From Clostridiales bacterium (GTDB lineage: Bacteria; Bacillota; Clostridia; Saccharofermentanales; Saccharofermentanaceae): a stretch of DNA of 61,860 nt. Location of the stretch: NCBI GenBank assembly GCA_017958365.1, contig JAGDCV010000093.1, forward strand, positions 1 through 61,860, written 5' to 3'. The position numbers and the translations under genes are program-made. Position 1 is the first letter of the stretch. Each line of letters opens with the position of its first letter. The notes under the pieces are model-generated. The model made no database searches. It was given only the letters and a program-made list of their open reading frames with translations, and was not told the origin of the DNA. This document shows, one piece after another, positions 44,992 to 53,943 of this stretch.

Positions 44992-45035
44992 AACTCTTAG
45001 AATTATTTTATATACAGATTTGGAGCCCGGGTCCT

Positions 45036-48000
45036 ATGCCAAAGAAGGATAAAGCCGACATCAGCGAGATACAGGCAAGAGACATTCAAGTTAGAACGAC
45101 TGCATTTGTGCTCGCGGCAACGTTGATCTCTTTCTTTTTACTTTCGTTCTTTTCAATTCGTACACTTGCCATAAATGAGCAGATGAAGACGAACATGTAC
45201 TATAACGCTCTGGCCGAGAAGATCGGCTGGCAGATCGATGCCTGGCTTAAGAGCGAGACCGACATGGTGCTTCAGAACAAGCATGCCATCGAGATAAACG
45301 GGGATTTCAGCGAAGAGTATCTTACTACGTATCTTCAGATGATCTATACCGAGTACTCGAACGGCAGCATCAGTGAGTTGTTCTTCCTGTCTACGGACAA
45401 TGAGCTTTACTGCGGAAGCGGTTTCGTATCTGACGGAACGGTTGATTTCAGAACAAGAGACTGGTATTCAGAGGCCGTCGGACATGATGAGGTCTATTAC
45501 ACGCCTCCTTATGTATGCGCAAGCGGCGATCAGATCGTTGTAACGGTTTCCATAGGTGTCTTTGATGAAGAAGGCGAGCCCGTTGGCGTAGTCGGCGTAG
45601 ATATTCCCATCGATACGATGAACGATATCATTGCTTCCGTTAATGTCGATGAGAACAGTTATCTCATGGTAATCGACGAGGATCAGGATTTTATCGCTCA
45701 TCCGGACCCCGCTTATGTAACAAATGACGGATTCGCAGTCAATGCAAGACAGATTCCTAATGATCCGTATGCTGCCATCGAGAATGTCCTTAACGGCGAT
45801 ATCGCTGAGGATGAGGCAGGAACGCTGAAGGAAGATTACGATGGCGAGCGCAGAAATGCTTACACCGGAAGCATCGATGTCTCAGGCTGGCGCGTCGTAT
45901 TGCTCGTATCGTCGGATACGATCTACCGCCCGATCATGAGAGTAATGATCATATTGGGTTTCAGCCTTTTGCTCATCTTCATATTCGGTCTTATTATTGC
46001 AAGGACCATCTCCAAGAGAGTAGTAGCAAGATTTAAGGATGCGATGGAAGTTGCCAATGCAGCGAACGAAGCTAAGAGTTCTTTCCTTGCGAACATGTCT
46101 CACGAGATCAGAACGCCTATCAATGCCGTTGCCGGCATGAACGAGATGATCTTAAGAGAAAATAAGGATCCGGTTATCAATGACTATGCTCTTGATATCG
46201 CTTCCGCTTCAAGAAGTTTGACATCCATCATCAACGATATCCTTGATTTCTCGAAGATCGAGTCTGGTAAGCTCGAGATCGTTGAGGGCGAGTTTAACAT
46301 CGCTTCCATCATCAACGACTGCATTAACCTTGCCATCTCAAGATTGGGCGATAAGGACCTCGAGTTGTTCTTCGATGCAGATCCTAATATCCCTAAGCTT
46401 CTTATCGGTGATGAGATGCGTATCAAGCAGATCATGGTCAATCTGATGACAAACGGAATCAAGTATACAAACGAAGGCTTTGTTACCATGACTGTCGGTT
46501 ACTCAAGACATGATTACGGTATCAATCTTAATGTAGCTGTAAGAGATTCCGGTATCGGCATCAAGCCCGAAGACATGGATAAGCTGTTCAGCAGCTTTAA
46601 GAGACTTGATACAAAGGTCAACCAGAAGGTTGAAGGAACGGGTCTCGGTCTGTCGATCTCCAAGAGACTGGTCGGCATCATGGGCGGATTTATCAATGTA
46701 ACCAGTGAGTACGGCAAGGGAACCGAGTTCAGATTCTCTATTCCTTTGAAGATCGCAGAGGATACGACGTGCGTTCCTTCCGACAAGCTTCAGGGCATTA
46801 ATTCCCTGTTCGTAATGGATTTCAACTCTTACCAGGCAAGAGCTGCCGAGGAGTGTGCAAGAGTGCTCGCAGACAGTGCAAGCAAGCTTGGTATCGGTTA
46901 TAAGGTCATTACCGATCCTTCGGATCTTGAGAAAGAGTATAAAGCTCATGATTATACTCATGTCTTCGCAGATCAGAGAAGCTACGACGTCAACAAGAGC
47001 TTCCTTCAGAGCATCAGCAGGGATAAGCCTGTTGCAGTTGTAAGAAGCCGTTACGAGGAAGGCGAGCGAGATGAACGTTGTCTCAACGTCCATAAGCCTT
47101 TGCATATCCTTAACATGACACATGTATTCGGTATTGACATGAAGACCATCGACAGCATCGCAGATGATACTGTTCACGGTGGATTCATAGCACCTGAAGC
47201 AAAGATCCTTATAGTTGACGATAACATGATGAACCTTAAGGTTGCCGTAGGTCTCATGAAGAAGTATGAGATGCTTATCGTTACCGTAGACGGCGGACAG
47301 AAGGCTGTCGATACGATGGCTAATAGTCAGGACTTTGACGTTATCTTCATGGATCACATGATGCCTGAGGTTGACGGTATCGAGGCGACCAGAAGGATAC
47401 GTGAGATGGAGGGCGACTACTATAAGAACGTACCGATCATCGCTCTCACGGCTAATACGGTTAACGAGGCAAGAGAGATGTTCCTGTCATCAGGATTCGA
47501 CGACTTCCTCGCTAAGCCTATCGATACTAAGATGCTCGACCGTGCACTTCGTAAGTTCATCCCGGCTGAGAAGAAGAAATCAGTTGATGATGAGGAAGTT
47601 ATGGCTGCAGAGGCTGCAAGACTCAAGGCTGCTTCCACACCCGCACCGGTATCCGCACCTGCACCTGTTGAGGACTCCGCTCCTTCAAAGGAAGCATCCG
47701 AGCCTGTTAAGAATGAAGAACCCGTTAAGGAAGTTGTTCCGGAGACACCTGCTTCTGCAGAGCCTGCTCAGGAATTCACGGGAAAGAATCTAGACCCCGA
47801 GACAGGTCTTGTTTATTCGGCAGGTGACATCGATCTTTATCTTGATATCCTGAACGAGTATTACTCGAACGGTAAGAGTTCATATGACAGCATCAAACAG
47901 TTCTATGAGACAGAGGACTGGAAGAATTACGTCATCAAGGTTCATGCCCTTAAGAGTACATCCCTTACGATCGGTGCCAAGGAACTCTCGGAGAAGGCCA

Positions 48001-48398
48001 AGGCGCTTGAGTTCGCAGGCAGGGAAGACAGGATCGATGAGATAAAGAATGATACCGAGCCCATGCTTGAACTGTTCCTGACAGTACTTGGTGAGGTAAA
48101 GGCATTCCTGTTAAGTAAAGGCGTTACACCTAAGGAGCCCGCAGCAGATGTCGGTTCCGATGATGTAAAGAAAGTCATTGATAAGGTCGGTAAGGACAAG
48201 TTCAATGAACTTCTCGATAAGTTTATCGAAGCATGTGACGGATTTGATTCTTCTGCTGTTGAGTCCATCGTTGATGAGGCTCAGGCTGTGGGAGGTCTCG
48301 AGTTCAGAGCACTGTTTGACGCAGCTATAAACCATGTAAACAGTTTTGAATATGACGAAGCTAGCGAAGAGATTAAGAAACTGAAGGGAGACGTGTAA
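45036..48398 (+). CDS. Hybrid sensor histidine kinase (dCache-HisKA-HATPase-REC-Hpt)
   Basis: 1120-residue membrane sensor. Transmembrane helices lie at ~25-45 and ~295-320 with a dCache ligand domain between (YYTPPYVCASGDQIVVTVS). The dimerisation helix has H356 (SSFLANMSHEIRTPINAV). The kinase domain has the N box (QIMVNLMTNGIKYT) and G boxes (DSGIGIKPED, GTGLGLSISKR). A degenerate receiver (INSLFVMDFNSYQARAAEE to ~710) follows, then a complete REC with D773 (DVIFMDHMMPEVDG). A Pro/Ala/Glu linker (~845-905) leads to an Hpt domain with H970 (VIKVHALKSTSLTIG), plus a second helical region. Heads the operon with the next genes 1-29 bp apart. Confidence 0.93.
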   Translation: MPKKDKADISEIQARDIQVRTTAFVLAATLISFFLLSFFSIRTLAINEQMKTNMYYNALAEKIGWQIDAWLKSETDMVLQNKHAIEINGDFSEEYLTTYLQMIYTEYSNGSISELFFLSTDNELYCGSGFVSDGTVDFRTRDWYSEAVGHDEVYYTPPYVCASGDQIVVTVSIGVFDEEGEPVGVVGVDIPIDTMNDIIASVNVDENSYLMVIDEDQDFIAHPDPAYVTNDGFAVNARQIPNDPYAAIENVLNGDIAEDEAGTLKEDYDGERRNAYTGSIDVSGWRVVLLVSSDTIYRPIMRVMIILGFSLLLIFIFGLIIARTISKRVVARFKDAMEVANAANEAKSSFLANMSHEIRTPINAVAGMNEMILRENKDPVINDYALDIASASRSLTSIINDILDFSKIESGKLEIVEGEFNIASIINDCINLAISRLGDKDLELFFDADPNIPKLLIGDEMRIKQIMVNLMTNGIKYTNEGFVTMTVGYSRHDYGINLNVAVRDSGIGIKPEDMDKLFSSFKRLDTKVNQKVEGTGLGLSISKRLVGIMGGFINVTSEYGKGTEFRFSIPLKIAEDTTCVPSDKLQGINSLFVMDFNSYQARAAEECARVLADSASKLGIGYKVITDPSDLEKEYKAHDYTHVFADQRSYDVNKSFLQSISRDKPVAVVRSRYEEGERDERCLNVHKPLHILNMTHVFGIDMKTIDSIADDTVHGGFIAPEAKILIVDDNMMNLKVAVGLMKKYEMLIVTVDGGQKAVDTMANSQDFDVIFMDHMMPEVDGIEATRRIREMEGDYYKNVPIIALTANTVNEAREMFLSSGFDDFLAKPIDTKMLDRALRKFIPAEKKKSVDDEEVMAAEAARLKAASTPAPVSAPAPVEDSAPSKEASEPVKNEEPVKEVVPETPASAEPAQEFTGKNLDPETGLVYSAGDIDLYLDILNEYYSNGKSSYDSIKQFYETEDWKNYVIKVHALKSTSLTIGAKELSEKAKALEFAGREDRIDEIKNDTEPMLELFLTVLGEVKAFLLSKGVTPKEPAADVGSDDVKKVIDKVGKDKFNELLDKFIEACDGFDSSAVESIVDEAQAVGGLEFRALFDAAINHVNSFEYDEASEEIKKLKGDV

Positions 48399-48399
48399 G

Positions 48400-49779
48400 A
48401 TGAAGACAGTTTTGATCGTTGACGATGATAAAGTGAGTTTGATGACTGCTCGTAACGTTCTTAATGATTTCTACAAGATCATTGCTGTTACAGAAGGAAA
48501 GCAGGCTCTGAAGTATCTTGAGAAGAGCACATGCGACCTCATCCTCCTTGACCTCAACATGCCGGGAATGGACGGATTTGAAGTCAACAGAGAGATAAGG
48601 ATGAAGTATCGTGATCTGCAGATCCCGGTTGTCTTCCTTACATCAAGTAATGACGCAGAGACTGAGACCAAGTGCTTCGAAGAAGGTGCTTTGGACTTCA
48701 TCTCCAAGCCGTTTGTACCGAGCGTAATCCTCTCCCGTGTTCACAGGATAATCGAGACCGAGGAGCTTAAGAAGCAGCTCGCAGAGAGGCTTGACCGCAA
48801 GATCAAGGAATATAACGAGATAAAGATCACATCCTCACGTGATGTTCTGACAGGTCTTTGGACCCGTAAGTACGCTGAGGCGGAGATCAGCACTTTCATC
48901 GAGAACTGTGAGGCCGGCGCACTGTTCATGATGGATCTTGATAACTTCAAGAGCGTCAATGACGTTTACGGACATCAGGCGGGCGATGACGTACTGAGAC
49001 TGTTTGCTAACTGCATCGTTGAAGCATTGGGCGAGTCAGCCCTCGTAAGCCGTCTCGGCGGTGATGAATTCATGGCCTTCATTAAGGACGAGAGCGACAG
49101 GGAGAAGTTAAGCGAGGCAGCCCAGAGTGTTATCGACCTGTTTATCAGGAAGTTTGCTGACTTTAAGTTTGATACCAACACGTCGGCTTCCGTCGGTATT
49201 TCCGTCTTCCCTCAGGATGCAAAGGATTATGCAACCCTGTACGGTAACGCTGATAAGGCTTTGTACTATGTAAAGAACAACGGTAAGAATTCCTTCCGTT
49301 TCTACGGTGATAAGAAGAACGGCGAGGCTGAAAGAGAAACCGGACTTGTCAACATCAACATGCTCGATGAGTTCATCGGCCGCTCCGATGTCGGCGACGG
49401 CGCTTACTTGCTCGACTACGAGTCATTCGGCCGTTTCTTCAACTTCTTTAAGCGTGTTGCGGCAAGAGATAAGGGCAAGCTCCACACGATACTCTTTACG
49501 ATCTTCTCCTCAGCTGATATCGACGAGGAGAGCGATGAGTACAAGAAAGGCATCGAGGCTGCCATGAATCGCCTGCAGGAGACTGTACATAAGTCCGTGC
49601 GAAAAGCAGACGTATGCGCAAAGTACTCAGGCAAGCAGTTGATCGTCGTTTTGTTTGATGCTGCATCTCAGAACGTTCTTAACGTAGCAACAAGGATCAA
49701 CGATAAGTACAACGAGCTTAACGAAGATGAAAGATTCAAGTTCACCTTCGAGATCTCTGAGATCAAGGGCAGGAGTTAA
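48400..49779 (+). CDS. Response regulator with GGDEF cyclase and second degenerate cyclase-like domain
   Basis: 459 residues. REC covers 1-~120 with phospho-acceptor D51 (LILLDLNMPGMDGF). The GGDEF domain (~150-300) has VLTGLWTRKYAEAE, MDLDNFKSVNDVYGHQAGD and SRLGGDEFMAFI (GGDEF at 220-224), an intact active site, but no RxxD I-site upstream. The last ~130 residues resemble another GGDEF fold without the motif: LHTILFTIFSSAD, TVHKSVRKADVCAKYSGKQL, IVVLFDA. Likely a phosphorylation-controlled diguanylate cyclase. The second domain may bind nucleotide or partner protein; that is inferred. One base after the kinase. Confidence 0.92.
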   Translation: MKTVLIVDDDKVSLMTARNVLNDFYKIIAVTEGKQALKYLEKSTCDLILLDLNMPGMDGFEVNREIRMKYRDLQIPVVFLTSSNDAETETKCFEEGALDFISKPFVPSVILSRVHRIIETEELKKQLAERLDRKIKEYNEIKITSSRDVLTGLWTRKYAEAEISTFIENCEAGALFMMDLDNFKSVNDVYGHQAGDDVLRLFANCIVEALGESALVSRLGGDEFMAFIKDESDREKLSEAAQSVIDLFIRKFADFKFDTNTSASVGISVFPQDAKDYATLYGNADKALYYVKNNGKNSFRFYGDKKNGEAERETGLVNINMLDEFIGRSDVGDGAYLLDYESFGRFFNFFKRVAARDKGKLHTILFTIFSSADIDEESDEYKKGIEAAMNRLQETVHKSVRKADVCAKYSGKQLIVVLFDAASQNVLNVATRINDKYNELNEDERFKFTFEISEIKGRS

Positions 49780-49782
49780 CAG

Positions 49783-50628
49783 ATGAATCACCTTTTGATT
49801 ACAGCTGACGGTGTATGTGATCTTCCGACTTCCTATATCAAGGAACATGAGTTTGACATTCTCTGGTCCTATGTCAATGTTGATACGGGAACATTCCTTG
49901 ACAGATGGGAGATAACGGCATCGAACGTCATCGAGTATTATGAGACTCAGCACAAGAAGGCTACCACCTCTCCTCCGTCGGTGGATGAATATGCCGAATT
50001 CTTCAGGAAGCGTCTTGAGACAAATGATGTGATCCTTCACATATCGATCACATCGCTCATGAGTGCCGGATATGATCACGCGATCAAGGCGAAGAAGCAG
50101 CTCGGAGCCAACGGAGACAGGGTATTTGTTGTTGACTCCATGTCCGTATCAGTAGGAATGGCCATTCTGATCACAAAGGCTCTGGAACTTAAGAACAATG
50201 GGCTGAGTGCTTCGGAGATACAGGATTATCTTAATGAATACAGACACAAGGTAAGTCTGAGTCTTCTTATCTCAAATCTTGACTACATGCTCATTAACGG
50301 TCAGGTCAATGAAAGATATGCAAAGAGGATCAAACTTTTGAAGTTCCGTCCCGTCCTTAAGATGCAGGAAGGTAAGTTCAAGATGAAGATCATTGCCGGT
50401 ATCAGTATGCCCAGATATGTAAAGAACATGTTCAGGCACCCTGAAAAGATCGACAAGAGCCTTCTTTACATAGCTCACGCAGGCCTTGCGGCGAACGAGA
50501 TCGAGTATGTTAAGAAGGAAATTTTGAAGATTTGCGAATTTGATAATACAATAGTAATCGAGACCTCCGCGGCCGTTACAAGCAGTTGCGGTCCCGGTTC
50601 AGTAGGTCTATCATTCGCTTATAAATAA
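49783..50628 (+). CDS. DegV family fatty-acid-binding protein
   Basis: 281 residues of the DegV fold, which binds long-chain fatty acid at the interface of two domains. Signature features are ITADGVCDLPTSYIKEHEFD at the N-terminus, SPPSVDEYAEFFRKRLETND, VDSMSVSVGMAILITKALEL and the C-terminal YIAHAGLAANEIEYVKKEI. FakB-type DegV proteins hand fatty acids to the FakA kinase; no fakA is in the window. Its position inside a two-component/c-di-GMP operon (4 bp after the cyclase, 30 bp before the HD-GYP) is unusual. Confidence 0.9.
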   Translation: MNHLLITADGVCDLPTSYIKEHEFDILWSYVNVDTGTFLDRWEITASNVIEYYETQHKKATTSPPSVDEYAEFFRKRLETNDVILHISITSLMSAGYDHAIKAKKQLGANGDRVFVVDSMSVSVGMAILITKALELKNNGLSASEIQDYLNEYRHKVSLSLLISNLDYMLINGQVNERYAKRIKLLKFRPVLKMQEGKFKMKIIAGISMPRYVKNMFRHPEKIDKSLLYIAHAGLAANEIEYVKKEILKICEFDNTIVIETSAAVTSSCGPGSVGLSFAYK

Positions 50629-50657
50629 TTAAAATATAAGAATAGGAGAACACGAAC

Positions 50658-51713
50658 ATGATTGGAGAAGAAGGCGCAACCAGAGACAACAGCATTCTTG
50701 TATTGGTGGTCGATGATGACCCTACGATCAGACACGTAGTATCTAAGGTGTTTGAACCCCTTTATAATGTAAAGAGTGTTGAGTCCGGTGAGGAGGCTCT
50801 GGAGTTCGTTCAGAAGACAGCTACACCCAACCTTATCCTTTTGGACCAGGTAATGCCTGATATGACAGGTATCGAGACACTCGAGAAGATAAGAGAGATT
50901 GAAGGATATGAGGATACTCCCGTAGTGTTCCTTACATCCGAGGATAATATGGAGACAGAGCTTGCAGTATTCCGTGCAGGTGCTTTGGACTTCATCACAA
51001 AGCCTTTCGTTCCTGAGATCGCAAGAGAGAGGATCAAGAGGATCATTGATCTTAAGAAGCTTCAGGACAGCCTTGAGGACGAAGTTACTTACAAGTCCAA
51101 CAAGATGGTTGAGATCAACGAGAAGCTTACGGGTGTCTGCAGACACGTTGTTAAGGCTCTCGCAGGCATGATCGAGAGTGAAGTCATCGGTAAGAAGGGT
51201 CACTCCGACAGAGTTGCCGAGTACGCTTCCGAGATCGCTAGAAGAATGGGCAAGAGCAAGCCTGAGATCCAGGATGTTTATCTTGCTGCTTCACTTTATG
51301 ACATTGGTGAGTATGCTGTTCCTTCCGAGATCCTCAATAAACCCGGTTCTTTGACAGATGAGGAATTCGCAGTTGAGAGCACACATCCTGCCAAGGGTGC
51401 CGAGATCTTGAGCTCGGTTGCTGAGCTTCCCATCCTTTCTGCTGCTGCTCTTCATCACCAGGAGAGATTCGACGGTACAGGTTATCCTGACGGACTTTCC
51501 GGCAAGGATATCCCCGAGATCGCAAGGATCATCTCGGTAGCTGACGCATATGATGCCATGACATCCTGGAGAAGCTACAGAGGCGAGCTTTCACAGGAGC
51601 AGGTAAGAGCTGAGATCGAAGCCAATAAGGGCAAGCAGTTTGACCCTGACATTGCAGACATCATGATCCAGATGATCGACGAGGACGTATCCTTCATCAA
51701 AAAAGGAATCTGA
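50658..51713 (+). CDS. Response regulator with degenerate HD-GYP domain
   Basis: 351 residues. REC covers ~12-130 with D63 (LILLDQVMPDMTG). The HD-GYP domain (~165-345) shows GHSDRVAEYASEIARRMG (H182), VYLAASLYDIGEYAVPSEIL, STHPAKGAEILSSV, LHHQERFDGTGYPDGLSG and ISVADAYDAMTS. The catalytic HD pair is YD (Y214-D215), and in the HHE motif the second His is Gln (H267-Q268-E269). Two metal ligands are therefore missing, so c-di-GMP hydrolysis is doubtful; it may instead bind c-di-GMP. SD TAGGAGA lies before ATG 50658. It ends in TGATG with the CDF gene. Confidence 0.93.
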   Translation: MIGEEGATRDNSILVLVVDDDPTIRHVVSKVFEPLYNVKSVESGEEALEFVQKTATPNLILLDQVMPDMTGIETLEKIREIEGYEDTPVVFLTSEDNMETELAVFRAGALDFITKPFVPEIARERIKRIIDLKKLQDSLEDEVTYKSNKMVEINEKLTGVCRHVVKALAGMIESEVIGKKGHSDRVAEYASEIARRMGKSKPEIQDVYLAASLYDIGEYAVPSEILNKPGSLTDEEFAVESTHPAKGAEILSSVAELPILSAAALHHQERFDGTGYPDGLSGKDIPEIARIISVADAYDAMTSWRSYRGELSQEQVRAEIEANKGKQFDPDIADIMIQMIDEDVSFIKKGI

Positions 51714-52840
51714 TGACAGCATCTAGAGAAAAGACCATTCTAAGGACTTCCGGCATTGGGATTGCAGTAAACCTGATGCTGGGAGTCCTTAAAGTTATAT
51801 TCGGACTTCTGGCGGGATCGGTAGCTCTTATATCCGATGCCGTCAACAACATAACCGATTCGTCATCTTCACTTATAACGATAATCGGAACCAAGATAGC
51901 TGGACGTGATGCCACGCCTGAGCATCCGTTCGGATTCGGAAGGATCGAGTACCTTACGTCGATGATCATAGGAATCATCGTAACCGTAACAGGTGCCGAG
52001 ACGTTCATAAGTTCCGTTAAGCAGATCATAAATCCCGTTGAAGTCCACTATCAGGTAGTGACCGTCGTCGTTATCGTGGCAACCATGATAGCCAAGATCA
52101 TCCTCGGAACGTATACCGAGAATGTGGGTAAGAAGGTTGATTCGGGTGCTCTTAAGGCATCGGGAGCCGATTCGAAGAATGATGCGCTCATTTCCCTTGT
52201 TACTTTGATATCTGCCGGTGTTTTTCTGCTGACTCATTTCTCAGTCGATGCATGGGCCGGTGCTCTTATCGCCGTGTTCATCATTAAGACAGGTGTTGAG
52301 GTCCTTATCGAGACGTTAAGCAAGATCCTGGGCGAGAAGGCTGACGACGAGCTTGCCGCAGGCATCATCAGGATGATAAGCGAGTCCGAAGTCGTAGGTG
52401 ATCCGCACGATCTCGTTATCAATAACTACGGCCCCGAGATGCATACGGGTTCCGTTAATGTCGAGATCGATGCAGGTAAGACCATAGATGAGGTCTATCC
52501 CGTGGTAAGGGACCTTCAGGCCAATATCTATGCAAAGTACAAGGTTTTCCTTGTGTTCGGCTTCTACGCCATCAACAGTAAGGACCCCGTCGTCATTGAA
52601 TTGACGGAGTTTCTCGACAAGACCATTAAGGACATCGATAATGTTGCGGGATACCACGGTATCTACATAGACAGCAAGAATAAAGTCATCACTTTTGATA
52701 TCACGATCAAATTCGGATGTGACAGGAAAGCCGTTTGCAACAGCGTGCTTGATAAGGTTAGGAAGGAATTCCCGGATTACATCGTCTCGGCAAATATCGA
52801 CAGTATTTTTGCTACAGATGAATACGATATTAGTGTATAA
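51713..52840 (+). CDS. Cation diffusion facilitator family transporter
   Basis: 375 residues. Six transmembrane helices and a cytosolic C-terminal metal-binding domain. Helix 2 carries the metal site ISDAVNNITDSSSS (D..xxxD), and helix 5 has GADSKNDALISLVTLI. The usual His-Asp of some zinc carriers is not seen, so Mn2+ or Fe2+ could be carried; this is uncertain. The loop before helix 3 (HPFGFGRIEYL) is conserved in the family. A C-terminal domain from ~205 (VVGDPHDLVINNYGPEMHTG) is normal. Overlaps the HD-GYP gene by one base. Confidence 0.9.
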   Translation: MTASREKTILRTSGIGIAVNLMLGVLKVIFGLLAGSVALISDAVNNITDSSSSLITIIGTKIAGRDATPEHPFGFGRIEYLTSMIIGIIVTVTGAETFISSVKQIINPVEVHYQVVTVVVIVATMIAKIILGTYTENVGKKVDSGALKASGADSKNDALISLVTLISAGVFLLTHFSVDAWAGALIAVFIIKTGVEVLIETLSKILGEKADDELAAGIIRMISESEVVGDPHDLVINNYGPEMHTGSVNVEIDAGKTIDEVYPVVRDLQANIYAKYKVFLVFGFYAINSKDPVVIELTEFLDKTIKDIDNVAGYHGIYIDSKNKVITFDITIKFGCDRKAVCNSVLDKVRKEFPDYIVSANIDSIFATDEYDISV

Positions 52841-52881
52841 TCTTCCCGATAATTACAAATTTACCTTTGGAGGTAAGAAAA

Positions 52882-53937
52882 ATGCTTAACATTTCTTATG
52901 ACGAGAATAATGTACCCGATATAAGCACACTTACGGCGAAGAGCTACGAGAATATCAATCCCGATGAGGTTGCTCCGGTTAAGAGGATCGGTATCCTCAC
53001 GAGCGGCGGTGATGCTCCCGGAATGAATGCAACCATCAGAGCCGTTGTAAGAGCGGGTATCAACTCCGGTATCGAGGTTTACGGCGTAACAAGAGGCTTC
53101 CACGGACTTTGGAAGGGTGAGATAGCTCCCATCGGCATGCGCGACGTATCCGAGAAGCTCCAAAGGGGCGGCACATTCTTGATGACTGCAAGATCCAAGA
53201 CTTTCGCTACTGATGTGGGAGTCTTAAGAGGCGCCAAGATGATGGAGGTATACGGACTTGATGCCCTGGTAGTATCAGGCGGTGACGGTTCATTCAAGGG
53301 TGCAAGAGCTCTTGCAAGACTCGGTGTTCCGGTAATCGGTATCCCGGGTACGATCGATAACGATATCGGATGCACGGACTACACTATCGGTTACGACACT
53401 TCTATGAATACTGCAATGGAGGCTATCGATAAACTCCGTGATACGGCGTCCTCACACGAGCGTTGTTCAGTTATCGAGGTTATGGGAAGAAGCGCCGGTT
53501 ACATCGCATTTAACGTAGGTATCGCAACAGGTGCCGAGGTTATCCTCATCCCTGAGGTTCCTTTTGACTTCGATAAGGATGTTCTTAGGGTTATCCTCGA
53601 CGGAAGAAACAAGGGTAAGAGACACTACATCGTTATCGTTGCCGAGGGCGCGGGCGATGCTACTGACATTGCCGAGAGGATCGAGAAGCAGACAGGCATC
53701 GAGTCAAGACCTACTATCCTTGGTCACCTGCAAAGAGGCGGTTCTCCGACACTTCGTGACAGAACAACGGCAAGCCTCATGGGCGTACGTGCCATCGACT
53801 GTCTTCTTAACAAGAGATACAACAGGATCATCGTCGAGAAGTCGGGCATCATAACCGATGTCGATCTCGAGGAAGGTCTTGCAACGGAGAAGACCATTCC
53901 TTCGATCGAGATCGAGAATGCCAAGAGACTTTCATAA
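52882..53937 (+). CDS. pfkA: 6-phosphofructokinase, ATP-dependent type
   Basis: Phosphorylates fructose 6-phosphate in glycolysis. 351 residues from ATG 52882 (GGAGGTAAG at 8 bases), longer than the ~320 of E. coli PfkA because of a N-terminal segment of ~35 residues (MLNISYDENNVPDISTL). Motifs: ILTSGGDAPGMNATIRAVV, VVSGGDGSFKGA (GGDGS indicates ATP rather than PPi), IGIPGTIDNDI and EVMGRSAGYIAFN. A TATAAT (52836-52841) at the CDF gene end may serve it. It is followed by mutS2 after 6 bp. Confidence 0.94.
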   Translation: MLNISYDENNVPDISTLTAKSYENINPDEVAPVKRIGILTSGGDAPGMNATIRAVVRAGINSGIEVYGVTRGFHGLWKGEIAPIGMRDVSEKLQRGGTFLMTARSKTFATDVGVLRGAKMMEVYGLDALVVSGGDGSFKGARALARLGVPVIGIPGTIDNDIGCTDYTIGYDTSMNTAMEAIDKLRDTASSHERCSVIEVMGRSAGYIAFNVGIATGAEVILIPEVPFDFDKDVLRVILDGRNKGKRHYIVIVAEGAGDATDIAERIEKQTGIESRPTILGHLQRGGSPTLRDRTTASLMGVRAIDCLLNKRYNRIIVEKSGIITDVDLEEGLATEKTIPSIEIENAKRLS

Positions 53938-53943
53938 AGGAAA

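Noticed and set aside
44985..45011. AT inverted repeat as dnaE terminator
   Set aside because: AT-only stem, no T-run after it, and it lies downstream of the candidate -10 of the next operon.
46503..47357. 284-codon frame on the minus strand inside the hybrid kinase
   Set aside because: Fully antisense to a gene with clear domains; no SD and no recognisable motif.
47600..47780. Repeat array
   Set aside because: Encodes a Pro/Ala/Glu-rich linker of the kinase; not an exact repeat.
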